From the NCBI GenBank assembly GCA_001513365.1, contig LFTH01000055.1:24462-82658 (forward strand): a DNA stretch of 58,197 nucleotides, given 5' to 3'. This DNA comes from Clostridiales bacterium DTU033. GTDB taxonomy: Bacteria > Bacillota > Clostridia > Oscillospirales > Acutalibacteraceae. Below are positions 28,644 to 39,700 of this stretch, piece by piece. The notes under the pieces were generated by a model. That model saw only the letters and a list, made by a program, of their open reading frames with translations, had not been told where the DNA came from and did no database searches. The stretch's first letter is position 1, and every line of letters starts with the position of its first letter. Both the position numbers and the translations under genes were made by a program.

Positions 28644-29653
28644 TACAACACACCTCGATTGTACTTATTGGCAATTGCCGCCACATCCTGTCGGATGGCT
28701 TGGCGCAGGGAGGCGGGGGACAAAACCTCGACCAGCCTGCCGTACTGGATTGCCCACACCTGAATTCCCTTGTCTGAACCGGTTACCCGCACCTTTATAT
28801 GCCCGTCCTCTTCTCTTGACAGGACGGTTATATCCTTGCCGAACCAGTCCACAATGTCCCCTATCCGTTCTTCTTTAAGCCTGACTATCGCGGATACTTT
28901 TTTGCCGTCGTACATATTTACCGCGTGCTTTGAATACTCGGCCAAATTCAGCGATTTCTTCTTATGGTGCAGGTCTTTAAAAGGGGTTGCCTTTACATCC
29001 AAAATCTCTACGTCAGTAATCAAATCAATCCTGAAATTGGTTACCCGGTCGTGCTTGTCGTAATTGCCGATGAGGTAATACCGGCCGTTGCTGCATGCTA
29101 TCTGATACGGGTCAACCTCGTACTTATGCTCGCGCCTTGAATGAAGCTTTAAATCCAGCCCGTAGCAGTTGTAGACAAACCTGACCCTGCGCTGGGCAGA
29201 GATTGCCTCGTCGAGCAGCTCGATATTCAGGAAAACCTGCGGGTTGTCGGTGTGTATCCACCTGTCCGCCTGTAAAACGTGGGGGATACGGAGGCTTAAA
29301 TAGACTGTCGCAAGGCTTAAGAGCTTTTCGACCAGCTCCCGCGCGTAACTGCCGCAGATGTACCGGGAAGCAAGTACGCTGTCAATAAGCATCCGGATTT
29401 CCGAGTCGGTGAACAGCGGCTCGCGAAGATAATAGCCCACGTTATTTTCGTCATATGTTTCTATATCAATACCCGCGTCAATCAGGGCATTGATGTTCCG
29501 TCCGACGGTTTTGCGGTCGCAGGTCATTCCGTATTCCTTCTGCACTAATTCGGCAATTCTGCTCTGCGACAGCTTGTGGTTTGCGTCGGAATACCGTTTC
29601 AGTATTTCGTAGATATATAAAATCAAAACCTTCTTTGAGCCTTTATTATCCAT
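28643..29653 (-). CDS. WYL domain-containing transcriptional regulator
   Basis: N-terminal HTH (LSQSRIAELVQKEYGMTCDRKTVGRNINALIDAGIDI), C-terminal WYL-like region (YEVDPYQIACSNGRYYLIGNY). Confidence 0.9.
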   Translation of the reverse strand: MDNKGSKKVLILYIYEILKRYSDANHKLSQSRIAELVQKEYGMTCDRKTVGRNINALIDAGIDIETYDENNVGYYLREPLFTDSEIRMLIDSVLASRYICGSYARELVEKLLSLATVYLSLRIPHVLQADRWIHTDNPQVFLNIELLDEAISAQRRVRFVYNCYGLDLKLHSRREHKYEVDPYQIACSNGRYYLIGNYDKHDRVTNFRIDLITDVEILDVKATPFKDLHHKKKSLNLAEYSKHAVNMYDGKKVSAIVRLKEERIGDIVDWFGKDITVLSREEDGHIKVRVTGSDKGIQVWAIQYGRLVEVLSPASLRQAIRQDVAAIANKYNRGVL

Positions 29654-29782
29654 TTATGTCAACTCCCCGACTATTTTGACTATAATATACCATAAAAGCT
29701 GGGGCAAAAACAGCCCAACCTACAATTTTTTAATTTACGGCGCAAAAAGACCGCGCGGACGCTCCGGCTCTGCCGCGTCCAA

Positions 29783-29823
29783 AAAAAGAGCCTTTGCCCA
29801 CGAACGGGGCAATAGCTCTTTTT
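29783..29823. terminator. hairpin with A-run and T-run upstream of WYL gene / downstream of pbp2
   Basis: AAAAAGAGC..TTGCCC-acgaacg-GGGCAA..GCTCTTTTT. Confidence 0.8.
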
Positions 29824-29886
29824 ACTGTCTACTAACTATTGACTTATTCAGTTTACTGGTGGTTATGATGTCGAAATAATATAGGG

Positions 29887-31932
29887 TTACGGCAGCAGCA
29901 CTCCTTCGGGGGTGGGGGATATGCCTTTGCCTTTGGAGGCGAAATAGGCGTCCAGAATTTTTTTCGCAAGGTCGGTCGCGGGGCGGGAGGTGCCGTTTTC
30001 GAGCACGACCGCGATTGCGACTTCCGGGTTCTCAACCGGGGCGTATGCAATGAAGGCTCCGTGGTCGGAGCGGGTCTCGATAACCTGCGCGGTACCGGTT
30101 TTCGCAGCCACGGTGTATTTGGCGGAGGCGAACTGCCGCGCGGTACCGGTTTTCGCCGCCTGCACCATTCCCTCGCGGACCACCTGTAAAGCCTCCTGTG
30201 AAAGGTTGAGCCTTGATACGACCTCCGGCTCAACCGCCTTTTCGGCGCCGTCATAACTGCGTATGCTCTTGACGATATGGGTTTTGTATCTCACCCCGTT
30301 GTTTGCCAAAGTCATGGCGTAGGTCGCAAGCTGGATTGGGGTGAACATGTTGTCCGACTGCCCGATGGCGGCCTGACAGGTGTCGGCGGGGTACCAGATT
30401 CCGCCGATTGATTTGCGGTAAGCCCTGCCTGCAAGTATTCCCTCGGACTCGCCGATTTCAATGCCGGTTTTCTGTCCAAGGCCGTATGCTCTCGAATACT
30501 CGTTCATTTTGTCAATCCCCAGCCGGCGGCCGAGGTCGTAGAAAAAGACGTTGCAGGATTTTGACAGCGCGTCCACCACCCTGACGTTGCCGTGGTAGCC
30601 TAGGCAGCCGAGGGTGAGGTCGGGGAAATATCGGTAGGAACGGTCGCAGTGGACGATTGCCGAGTTTTTATTAATAATCCCCTCGTTCAGGCCGGCAAGG
30701 GCGACTCCCGGTTTCATTGTGGAGCCGCACGGAAATGTCCCGTACAGGGCGCGGTTGAAAAGGGGCTTGTCCTTGTCCTTGACCAGTTTGCCGTAATCTG
30801 CGTTATAGGTGGACAAATCGAAATCCGGCCAGCTTGCGGATACCAGAACTCCGCCGGTTTTGACGTCCAGCAATACCACCGCGCCGCTGCGCACGTCCTG
30901 CCCGACCAGCTTTGAGGACTTCTGCTTTCGCAGTGCCTGTATGGCTTTGTCAAGCTCAATCTGGGCGGTGCGCTGCAGCGCATAGTCGAGGGTCAGCACC
31001 ACCGTGTTGCCGGGTACCGGGGATTTGGTCTCATTTTTCTCGACCACATTGCCGCTTGCGTCTTTAGTAACGGTGTTGATTCCGTTTATACCGCGAAGTT
31101 CGCTTTCAAGCGCCGCCTCAACCCCGCTCTTGCCCACGATGTCGCTCAGTTGGTAGCCCTTGTCCTTGAGCGCTTCAAATTCTTCGGCGTCGTAAATCGG
31201 GCCGACAGTGCCGATTAAATGGCAGCCCACGTTTTTGCTGACATATTCGCGCACCGGGGTTGTCTGGACATTGACGCCGGGATATGCCCCGATGTTTTCC
31301 AAAATCTTGTTGTAGACTTCTTCGGTAACGTCGCTTGAGAAGGTGAAAGGGTTTTTTATCGAAAACTGGCGGATTTCCATCTCATGCCGGACACCTGCGA
31401 TTAAACGCTGCTGCTTGGCGGGGTATCCGGAAAGACGGTATCTCTCGACAAGCGCGTTCATGCACTGTTCGGCTGTTGCGTAATCGGCTAGGTTAAGCAT
31501 GGATTTCAGGCTTTTGACGCTGTTTTCCTTGTCCTCGGCAAACTGGTACGGATTTATCGCCGATATCGGCAGGGTGTCGTTCCACTCGCAGCCGGCATCA
31601 GACAAAAGGTTGATTAGGGACAGGATGATGTCGTTCTGGCTTTGCTGTTGTTCTTCGCTGCTGCCTCTTGGGAAAAATGCGCTGTCAAAAATAATCGAAA
31701 AACTGGTGCGGTTGACAGCCATCGGAGTCAGGTACCGGTCGACTATCTCCCCGCGCGAAGCCCGAATGGGCACTTCGATATTCTCGCTCTTGCTTGCCAG
31801 CTCTGAGTATTTTTCCCCTTCCACAATCTGTAACTGAAACAGCCGTATTGAAAAAACGCCGAAAACAAGCACTATGAAGATAACCAGTGCGGATGAACGG
31901 CGTTTTACCAAAGACACACCATCGCGTTGCAT
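29887..31932 (-). CDS. penicillin-binding protein 2-type transpeptidase
   Basis: Likely start 31932 (MQRDGVSLVKRRSSALV); GSTMKPGVAL (SxxK), SKSCN (SxN), KTGTAQ; end of mreBCD operon. Confidence 0.93.
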   Translation of the reverse strand: MQRDGVSLVKRRSSALVIFIVLVFGVFSIRLFQLQIVEGEKYSELASKSENIEVPIRASRGEIVDRYLTPMAVNRTSFSIIFDSAFFPRGSSEEQQQSQNDIILSLINLLSDAGCEWNDTLPISAINPYQFAEDKENSVKSLKSMLNLADYATAEQCMNALVERYRLSGYPAKQQRLIAGVRHEMEIRQFSIKNPFTFSSDVTEEVYNKILENIGAYPGVNVQTTPVREYVSKNVGCHLIGTVGPIYDAEEFEALKDKGYQLSDIVGKSGVEAALESELRGINGINTVTKDASGNVVEKNETKSPVPGNTVVLTLDYALQRTAQIELDKAIQALRKQKSSKLVGQDVRSGAVVLLDVKTGGVLVSASWPDFDLSTYNADYGKLVKDKDKPLFNRALYGTFPCGSTMKPGVALAGLNEGIINKNSAIVHCDRSYRYFPDLTLGCLGYHGNVRVVDALSKSCNVFFYDLGRRLGIDKMNEYSRAYGLGQKTGIEIGESEGILAGRAYRKSIGGIWYPADTCQAAIGQSDNMFTPIQLATYAMTLANNGVRYKTHIVKSIRSYDGAEKAVEPEVVSRLNLSQEALQVVREGMVQAAKTGTARQFASAKYTVAAKTGTAQVIETRSDHGAFIAYAPVENPEVAIAVVLENGTSRPATDLAKKILDAYFASKGKGISPTPEGVLLP

Positions 31933-31958
31933 TTTAAACTCCTTTTGCCTAAAAAGGC

Positions 31959-32561
31959 TTACTCGATATTCCTCAGCCTTCTGGCCGCATGGTAAATCAG
32001 AAGGTACAAAAGGGGCGCAATCGCCAGCGAATACACAAAACCCGGAAGTGTGCACCATAACAGCACGCGCAGAGGCTGGTCGTTTTCGAGCATCAAATCG
32101 TAAATGAACCAATCTATAATCCCGTGGGTGAAAAGGGCGGCGGCCGCCATCAGCATTGAGGAAATCAGGTTGTTGCGGATTAAAAGCTGGGACATCAGCC
32201 CGCATGCGCAGCAGATGATAAGCAGCAGCAGCGCGTTAAACCCGAACAGCCTGTCCGAAAACAAATCCCAGAGGATACCGCCGGCAACCCCTGCGGACGC
32301 GCCGCCGACCGGCCCTTCGAACATCGCGATAAAAACGGCAATCGGAATAATCAGAACCGGGCGCGCGCTGCCTATTTCGGGCAAAAACCGGGGCAGCGAC
32401 TGGGCTATGGAGGCAATCAGCAGTATCAGGCCGTATGCGGTCCATTTGAGATAGCGTTTGCCGAGCTTGTTTATCAGACGGCTTGCGCCGAGCCGGTCTT
32501 TATCCTTCAAAGCAGCACACCTCCCTGCGCCGGCGTTATTCGCTGAATTCGGTGATGACAA
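31959..32561 (-). CDS. mreD: rod shape-determining protein MreD
   Basis: Multi-TM protein between mreC and PBP2 on the same strand. Confidence 0.85.
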   Translation of the reverse strand: MSSPNSANNAGAGRCAALKDKDRLGASRLINKLGKRYLKWTAYGLILLIASIAQSLPRFLPEIGSARPVLIIPIAVFIAMFEGPVGGASAGVAGGILWDLFSDRLFGFNALLLLIICCACGLMSQLLIRNNLISSMLMAAAALFTHGIIDWFIYDLMLENDQPLRVLLWCTLPGFVYSLAIAPLLYLLIYHAARRLRNIE

Positions 32562-33384
32562 AGACGTTTGTCAAATCCCGGATATTGGCGAAAGGCTCGA
32601 TTACCGCGTACATCGTCAGCCCGTCGGATTCGGAGTTAACTTCTTTGACGGTACCTATTAAGAGATGCCGGGGATATACCTCGCCTTTTCCGGAGGTAAC
32701 CACATAATCCCCTTCGGCGACCCCGTTGTTTCTCGGCAGGTAGTTTAAGCGCAGCTTACCCTCTTTTGCGAGGGAAAGCGAGCCGCCCGTAACCCCGCCG
32801 CTGCCCACCCGGCTGACATAGGCGGGGACCTGAGTGGCGGGGTCGAGGATGGTCCGCACGTTCGCGAAGTTCATCCCGACTTCGTACACCACGCCGACAA
32901 GCCCTTCGGGTGTGATTACCGGCTGGTTTTTCTTTACCCCGCTGAGCAGACCCACGTTTATGGTGAAATTGCCGTATTTGTTGTTTGTGTCCACCGAGAT
33001 GACCCGGCAGTCGGCGAATTTGTAATCGGGGTTTTGCTCTTTAAGCTCAAGGTATTGGCGGTAATACTCGTTCATCCGGCGCAGCTCGTCAAGCTCGACC
33101 TGATTTTTGCGCAGCTGGTCGATTTCTTTTCTCAGCTTCTGATTTTCCTGCTGTAGCACGTTTGAGTCGGTGAAAATCCCTAAAAAATCGCTAAAGCCGT
33201 CTGAAACGGCGGCGCCTAATGACTGCAGGGGGGCGACAATTGCGCCTGCTATTGTTTCGGGTATGGTGGCGACGCCGCCGGTTGAGGCGGCGTATATCAT
33301 AATACCTATCAAAAACAGCGATACCGCGGCCAACGCCTTGAATGCGGCGCTTTTTATAAAGTTCTTCACGGCGTCCTCCTGCAA
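32536..33384 (-). CDS. mreC: rod shape-determining protein MreC (start possibly GTG 33369)
   Basis: N-terminal TM, coiled coil, VISVDTNNKYGNFTINVGLLSGVKKNQPVITPEGLVGVV. Confidence 0.93.
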   Translation of the reverse strand: MQEDAVKNFIKSAAFKALAAVSLFLIGIMIYAASTGGVATIPETIAGAIVAPLQSLGAAVSDGFSDFLGIFTDSNVLQQENQKLRKEIDQLRKNQVELDELRRMNEYYRQYLELKEQNPDYKFADCRVISVDTNNKYGNFTINVGLLSGVKKNQPVITPEGLVGVVYEVGMNFANVRTILDPATQVPAYVSRVGSGGVTGGSLSLAKEGKLRLNYLPRNNGVAEGDYVVTSGKGEVYPRHLLIGTVKEVNSESDGLTMYAVIEPFANIRDLTNVFVITEFSE

Positions 33385-33485
33385 TATGTCATTTATAAAT
33401 TCCTGCGCCCCGCACCCGCAGCCGGCGGAAGCGGGGCGCTCTGCTGCCAGTTGTTATTACTTCAGGTTCCGGCGTATGCCGATAG

Positions 33486-34496
33486 TCAGCGGGCGCGGCG
33501 GGTCCTGAAGTCGCTGACCATACCAAGGTCAAGGCATTTTCCGGTGCCAATTACCACGCAGTCCATCGGGTTTTCGGCGATATGCACCGGTATCCCGGTC
33601 TCGCGGCTGATAATCTGGTCCAAAGCCCTAAGCAGCGCGCCGCCGCCGGTCAGCATAATGCCGTTGTCAATGATGTCGGCCGCCAGTTCGGGCGGGGTGT
33701 TTTCAAGGGTGTACCGAATGGCGTTGACAATCGCGTTTACCGGGTCCGCGAGCGCCTCGCGGATTTCGGATGACGATACGGTGATGTTTTTGGGCAGCCC
33801 GTCGAGCTGGTTGCGTCCCTTGACTTCCATTTCCATTTCTTCGCCGCAGGGGAAGGCGGAGCCGAGATTGATTTTAATGTCTTCGGCGGTGCGCTCCCCA
33901 ATCAGGAGGTTGTATTTCTTCTTGATATAGGAGATGATTGCCTCGTCAAAGTCGTCGCCGGCGGTGCGCACCGAACACGAGGTAACGATGTCGCCAAGAG
34001 AGATTACCGCGACTTCCGAGGTCCCGCCGCCGATGTCAACCACCATGCAGCCGGCGGCCTCGTCAACTCGCAGTCCCGCGCCAATCGCGGCGGCCATCGG
34101 CTCGGCTATGGTTTCGACATATTTCGCGCCGGCGCTGCGGACGGCTTCGTCCACTGCGCGCCGCTCCACCTCGGTAACCCCGGAGGGAATGCAGACCACA
34201 ACGCGGGGACGGCAGAAATGCGCGCCGTTCATCGCCTTGTGGATAAAATGCTTCAGCATGTCGGAAGTGATGTCAAAATCGGCGATAACTCCGTCTTTTA
34301 AAGGCCGGACGGCCATGATGGAGCCGGGGGTACGGCCTATCATTTCCTTTGCTTCGGTGCCGACAGCCAGTACGGTGTCATTTTTTACGTCGACTGCGAC
34401 CACCGAAGGCTCGCGGATTACAATTCCCTTGCCTTTCACATAAACCAGCGTGTTGGCCGTGCCGAGGTCAATACCTATATCGCGGGTCAAAAACAT
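33486..34496 (-). CDS. mreB: rod shape-determining protein MreB
   Basis: [44 protein letters not shown]. Confidence 0.97.
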   Translation of the reverse strand: MFLTRDIGIDLGTANTLVYVKGKGIVIREPSVVAVDVKNDTVLAVGTEAKEMIGRTPGSIMAVRPLKDGVIADFDITSDMLKHFIHKAMNGAHFCRPRVVVCIPSGVTEVERRAVDEAVRSAGAKYVETIAEPMAAAIGAGLRVDEAAGCMVVDIGGGTSEVAVISLGDIVTSCSVRTAGDDFDEAIISYIKKKYNLLIGERTAEDIKINLGSAFPCGEEMEMEVKGRNQLDGLPKNITVSSSEIREALADPVNAIVNAIRYTLENTPPELAADIIDNGIMLTGGGALLRALDQIISRETGIPVHIAENPMDCVVIGTGKCLDLGMVSDFRTRRAR

Positions 34497-34596
34497 ACTT
34501 TAATCTTCCTTTCCTAATTTCCGGGGAGTTTAAACCAGAATTAAACAGGCGAGAGGGCCTGTGCCGGATTGCCCTGACAAAGCAATCTAATTAAAT

Positions 34597-34625
34597 ATTA
34601 TATACTGTCGGATACAAATTCACAA
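34597..34625 (-). promoter_or_regulatory. sigma-A-type promoter for mreBCD-pbp2
   Basis: Minus strand TTGTGA-N17-TATAAT. Confidence 0.5.
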
Positions 34626-34686
34626 TACAAAATTATCAAAAAAGGGGGGATAAGCATTTTTTTCGGGGCGGCCGGGAAAGCCCCTC

Positions 34687-35244
34687 TCACGTTATCCGCT
34701 TTAAAAAGCGGCACAGCCGCCCGCCCGGAAGGCCCATCACGGTGTAATAATCCCCCTTTATGGATTTGACAAGGCGCATGCCAAGGCCCTGGATACCATA
34801 TCCGCCCGCCTTGTCCATGGGCTCCCCGGTGGAGATGTAGTCGGTTATCTCCCGCCGGCTCAGCGGGTAGAATTCCACCCTTGCGCAGTCGGTAAAGCCC
34901 CCGTCCACCTTGCCGCCGCAGACCCATACCGCGGTGTAGACTTTGTGGGTTCTGCCGCTTAAGAGCCTGAGCATTTCAAAAGCCTGCTTTTCATCGTTCG
35001 GCTTGCCTAATACCCTGCCGCCGATTGCGACCATGGTGTCCGCGCCGAGCACAATCCGGTTTGGGTTAAGCTTCGCAATTTCCTCGGCCTTTTTGCGGGC
35101 GACCGCGAGTACCGCCCTGTCAAGCGGAAGGGTGGGGTCTATGCCGGTTTCGTTTTCGGCGGGGATTGCCGTAAACGGGATTTGCATAAGCCTTAATATT
35201 TCGCCGCGGCGCGGGGAGGAGGATGCGAGAATAAGCTCGTCCAT
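34687..35244 (-). CDS. maf: Maf family nucleotide pyrophosphatase
   Basis: LILASSSPRRGEILRLM; VLGADTMVAIGGRVLGKP. Confidence 0.95.
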   Translation of the reverse strand: MDELILASSSPRRGEILRLMQIPFTAIPAENETGIDPTLPLDRAVLAVARKKAEEIAKLNPNRIVLGADTMVAIGGRVLGKPNDEKQAFEMLRLLSGRTHKVYTAVWVCGGKVDGGFTDCARVEFYPLSRREITDYISTGEPMDKAGGYGIQGLGMRLVKSIKGDYYTVMGLPGGRLCRFLKRIT

Positions 35245-35250
35245 TTGACA

Positions 35251-35502
35251 TCACCTGATTTTTTTATAAAGCAGCAGGGCCGCGGAGATAAATACGACCT
35301 GAAGCACGTTCACCTGCATGTGGAACGAAAAACTTATATTGATTACCGACAAATCAAGGTTGACGGTATCAAATCCGAGGCTGTCGCCCCATGTCAGCCA
35401 TTTCAGATAGCCGATATTCTGGGTCAAAGCGCCGATGAGCGCGGACAGCACCAGCGCCGAAAGCAAAAGGAAGACCAGCACCAGAGTGTTTTTTGTCCTC
35501 AT
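35251..35502 (-). CDS. DUF4321 domain-containing small membrane protein
   Basis: 83-aa two-TM protein upstream of maf, characteristic context. Confidence 0.75.
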   Translation of the reverse strand: MRTKNTLVLVFLLLSALVLSALIGALTQNIGYLKWLTWGDSLGFDTVNLDLSVINISFSFHMQVNVLQVVFISAALLLYKKIR

Positions 35503-35523
35503 AAAAACCTGCCCTTTTACGTA

Positions 35524-35967
35524 TTATAGCCTGCCGGTGGAGCCGAACCCGCCCGCACCGCGGGAGGTGGGCGTAAGTTCTTCCACTTCTTCGGGTTCAA
35601 GCGGCAGCACGGGTGAGATGACAAGCTGGGCTATGCGTTCGCCCGGGTTGATTGTGTATTTCGTGTCGGAAAGGTTGACAAGGCCGACGCGGATTTCGCC
35701 GGTGTAGTCGCTGTCAATCACTCCGACGCCGTTTGAAAGCGCGATACCGTGTTTTACCGCAAGGCCGCTGCGGGCATACACCAGTCCGACCAGATTGCTG
35801 TCCGGCAGCCCGATTGCGATGCCGGTGGGGATTGTCGTCATGCCGCCGGGGGGAAGGGTTACGGGATGGTCGAGCAGAGCGTGAAGGTCCATCCCGGCGC
35901 TGCCGGGCGTGGCGCGCGCGGGTTTTTTTGCGCGGGGGTCAAGCCGCTTGATTAATAGCTTCATCAA
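35524..35967 (-). CDS. dut: dUTP diphosphatase
   Basis: GSAGMDLHA, ARSGLAVKHGIALSNGVGVIDSDYTGEI, RGAGGFGSTG. Confidence 0.96.
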   Translation of the reverse strand: MMKLLIKRLDPRAKKPARATPGSAGMDLHALLDHPVTLPPGGMTTIPTGIAIGLPDSNLVGLVYARSGLAVKHGIALSNGVGVIDSDYTGEIRVGLVNLSDTKYTINPGERIAQLVISPVLPLEPEEVEELTPTSRGAGGFGSTGRL

Positions 35968-36317
35968 AAAACACGCCTTTCAGTAGGTTTTATCAATTCG
36001 TCCGGCAAATCCGGCGGCGGGTTGCCCGACAAAAAAGATTGACGCCGGAAAATCGACTGCAGCCCCCTGACCGGGTCGGGATTCAGACGGTTTTCCGCAA
36101 TTACAGCAAGAAACCGCGCACCGCAAAAAACACCGCGCCACCGCCCTGCAAGGGGCGGCGCCGGATTTAATGCGCGGGCTGAACCGCCTGTTTTAAGGCA
36201 GACTGCGCCCGCCCCGCAGCAGTCCGCCGCGGCGGGGGCATTTGCGCGGCCACGCAGGCGCGGATATATAAGGTTTTGATGAAAACTTGCCGGTTTGCTC
36301 CGGTTTTGCCGGCGCGT

Positions 36318-36662
36318 TCATCTGAAGGATTTAAGCTCCTCGATTTCCCGCAGCAGTCTTTCGTTTTCCCGGCGGATTTCCTCAAGCTCGGCAAGCAGCC
36401 TTGAATTGTCGGTCAGATAGTCTTTAAGCTGGCTGCGGAGGTTGTCGGCGGTTGAGACCGCTTTCCTCGCCTCGTCGGCATAAGTCAGGGCTGAGAGAAC
36501 GGCTGCCATGGTGGTTGAAATCCGGTTGTTGCCCTCCATGACGTTCCTCATTGAACGGTCAAGCTCTTCGCCAAGCTCTTTCACATAGCTTTCCGGCTCG
36601 TCGGTCGAAATGATGTAGTCGGTATCGCATATTGTCAGTTTGACCCGGTTTTTGTATGCCAT
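36318..36662 (-). CDS. zapA: cell division protein ZapA
   Basis: MAYKNRVKLTICDTDYIISTDEPESYVKELGEELD plus C-terminal coiled coil. Confidence 0.88.
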   Translation of the reverse strand: MAYKNRVKLTICDTDYIISTDEPESYVKELGEELDRSMRNVMEGNNRISTTMAAVLSALTYADEARKAVSTADNLRSQLKDYLTDNSRLLAELEEIRRENERLLREIEELKSFR

Positions 36663-36772
36663 AACCCCGCTCCTCTCTAATATTGCTTGACAATATTATA
36701 ACTCCAATAAACAAAAAAATCTACCGGTATAGGCCTTGACCTGCATAAATATCCGGGTTTTCAGCCCGCAAG

Positions 36773-39700
36773 TCAGAAAACCATCTGAATATTGCTCCCC
36801 CGCGGCGTTTTTCTGACTATAATCTGCTTGTCTATCCGCTCCCGAAGCTCGGCGACGTGGGAGATTATCCCGACCAGCCGGTTGGAGCCGGTCAGCTCGT
36901 TCAAGGTGTTGATTGCCGAGTCGAGACTGTGGGAATCCAATGTACCGAACCCCTCGTCAACGAACATGGTGTCGATTGACACTCCGCCCGCCCTGCGCTG
37001 AACGACATCCGACAACCCCAGCGCGAGGGACAGAGAGGCTTTGAAGCTCTCGCCGCCCGAAAGGGAACTGACCGGCCTTGGCTTGCCGGTGTAATGGTCG
37101 AACACGTCCAGTTCAAGCCCCTTGTCAATCAGATTGTCGGGGTCCCTTCTTTGCAGTTCGTACCTTCCGTCGGTCATTTTTGAAAACCGCTTATTGGCCT
37201 GTCGGAGTATGCTGTCAAAATAAGCCGCCTGTACATACATTTCAAGCTGGAGTTTTTTCTTGCCCTTAAGCTGCCCGTTTGCGGTCTCGGACAAAAGGCG
37301 AAAGGTCAGGATATCTTTTTCCATTTTGGCGGCGCGGGCAAGCTTTGAGCGCAGCTCGTTTAAAATGCGGGTGTTGGCGCCCACCCGTGCGCGAAGCTGC
37401 GCGCTCCTGTCCCGCAGCCGGGACAGGGTTTGATTGTTGTCCTCGATTTTGGCAAGGATTGATTCCGCGCTTTCGGCCTGCTGTGCGGTTTCCGCCTCCA
37501 GCCTTTTTATGTTTTCCTCCCATGCGCGGCATTTGGTTTTGAGTTCGTCCGCTCTCCGCCGTAACGCCGAAATCTGCTCCGGGGTGCGCAGGGAGTTTTT
37601 AAAGCTGTTTTCATCTTCAAATCCGGATTGTTTCAGCCTGTCTGAAAACGCCTGTTCGAGTGCTTTTGAGCGTTCCGCCGCCTCCTTTTCCGCCTGCGCC
37701 GCATTATTAAGCAGTCCGGCGGTGGTCTCAAGCTTCCGGGCGGCCTGTTCGCTGGCTTCCCTGGCGGCTTCGTATTCGTTTTCAAAAGCCTTTATGCTTT
37801 GTTCAAGCTGGTTTATCCTGTCGCTCGCCTGCTCAAAGGTGGGAATGTCTTCGGGAAGGGAAGAGGACAGCGTTTTTTCCTCTGCGATTGCAGCACTCAA
37901 ATCGGCGGCGGCCTGCGCTTTTGCCTGCTGCTGGTTTTCAAGCTCAAGCCGTGCGTTTTTTAGTTCCTGCCGCACTTTGGCCAGTTTTTCGGGCAGTTGC
38001 TTTTTTCTCTCGGCTTTGGCCTGCGCTATCTCAATCTTCCGGCTGGTTGCGTCTAGGCTCTCTTTTGTTTTTTCAAGCGCGCTGTTTAATGCGTCCCTGT
38101 CGGGGGAGAGACCTGCCGCAGCGCACCTGCGCTCAAGCTCGTCAAGCAGGGAGGCTGTCTGGCTGCGTTTTTTTTCAAGCTGCTGCGCCATTTGACGGCA
38201 CAGCCTGTCTTTTTCGTCCCGCTCGGCTTTCAGCCGTTCAAGCTCGGCCTCGGTCGGCGCGCCGTCAGGCAGTTCCGCGGGGCAGGGGTGGCTGGTCGAG
38301 CCGCAGACCGGGCAGGGCCGGCCATCCACAAGGCGGCTTGCCAATATTCCTGCCTGGGACGAGAGGAAATGCGCTTCGGCGCTGTCGAATTTCTCCTTAA
38401 TCTCAATGTACTGAGAATATAGCCGCCGATACTTCTCCTGCTCTGTTTCGACATCCTTTGACAGATTGTGTAGTTTTTCCGAAAGCGAGATAAGTTCCTC
38501 AGTTTCACTGATACTGCTTCGCAGTTCCCTTGCCTTTGCGGACAGCTGTTCGTATTCCGCCTCCGCCCCCTCAAGGCTTGCGAGTTCTTTTTCCAGCTCT
38601 TCCTGCTGATTTGACAGGGACTCGGCTTTGGCGGCGCTCTCTTTAATATTCTTTTCGGCGTCGGACAACAGTTTTTCCGCCTGTGTTACCGCCTTTTTGC
38701 AGGAAGCGACCAGTTGGTACTGCGGCAGCAGGCTTTGGATTTTAGTTTTCTGCTGCCGGCGTTTTTCTATTTCCGGCAGGGCTTGGGTTTTTAATTCGAG
38801 CTGTTCTTTTGCCTTGTCCGCCGCGGCCGCGTCCTGTTTGTGCTGTTCCTCAAGCTGTTCGGTTTCGGCTCTGGCTTCAAGGGCTTTCTGCCTTGCTTCG
38901 ACCAGCAGGGCATGGTCCGGGGCGAGTTCGAGGGCTTTTTCGGCGGTTTGGATTTCATTTTTTATATTGTCTATTTTACACCTGTCGCTTTCGATTTCGT
39001 CTTTCTTCTCTTTTTCGGCGTTGAGTTGTGCTTGCTTTTCCTCAATTCTTTTGGCCTCGCTGAGTTTTACCGCAAGCTCCCGCCCAAGCTTGTCGGCGGA
39101 TTCAAGCTCTTTGGCCAATGACTCCCATTCTTCCGCGTCCATATCTATCTGCCGTTTCAGTTTTTCGCAAATCTTCGGCACAGCCGCCACCCCGTTTGCC
39201 GAAAGGCTCTCAAGGGCTTCGGCAAGCTCGCTTTTACCGTCATCGGTGCCCTCGCCGGGGTCAATCATGCGGCAGCTGTCTGAAATAGCGGTTATGAGAG
39301 CGTTATACGCCTCCATCTGTTCGCGGGCTCTTGCCGCGAGCTCCTGCTGGATTTGCCTGAAAATGCCGGTGTCGAAAATCCGCCTGAAAATTTCCGCGCG
39401 GTCCCTGCTGTCGGCAAGCAGCAGCCGCAGAAATTCCCCCTGCGCGAGCATGCAAAGCTGTTTAAACTGCTGGTAGTTGATACGCAGCAGTTCCTCCACC
39501 GCTTTTGTAACTTCCCCGACCTTGGTTACCACCCTGCCGTCGGGATAGTACATCTCGGCGGACGACGGCTGACGGGTAACCCCCTCGCCCCGAAGCTTCG
39601 GGCGCTGGTATTCGGGGTTGCGGCGGACTTTGTATATTTTTCCTCGGTGCTCGAATTCAAGCTCTGCGAAGGTATCGGTCTGGGGCAGCGCAAAGTCGCT

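Noticed and set aside
36167-36394. 75-aa minus-strand ORF near zapA
   Set aside because: Overlaps the zapA end out of frame; Arg/Ala-rich; no RBS or motif support.
37434-39476. 253-aa and 282-aa plus-strand ORFs (37434-38195 and 38628-39476)
   Set aside because: Antisense to the sbcC coiled coil; Ser/Ala/Phe-rich composition is the complement of Glu/Lys/Ala/Leu codons.
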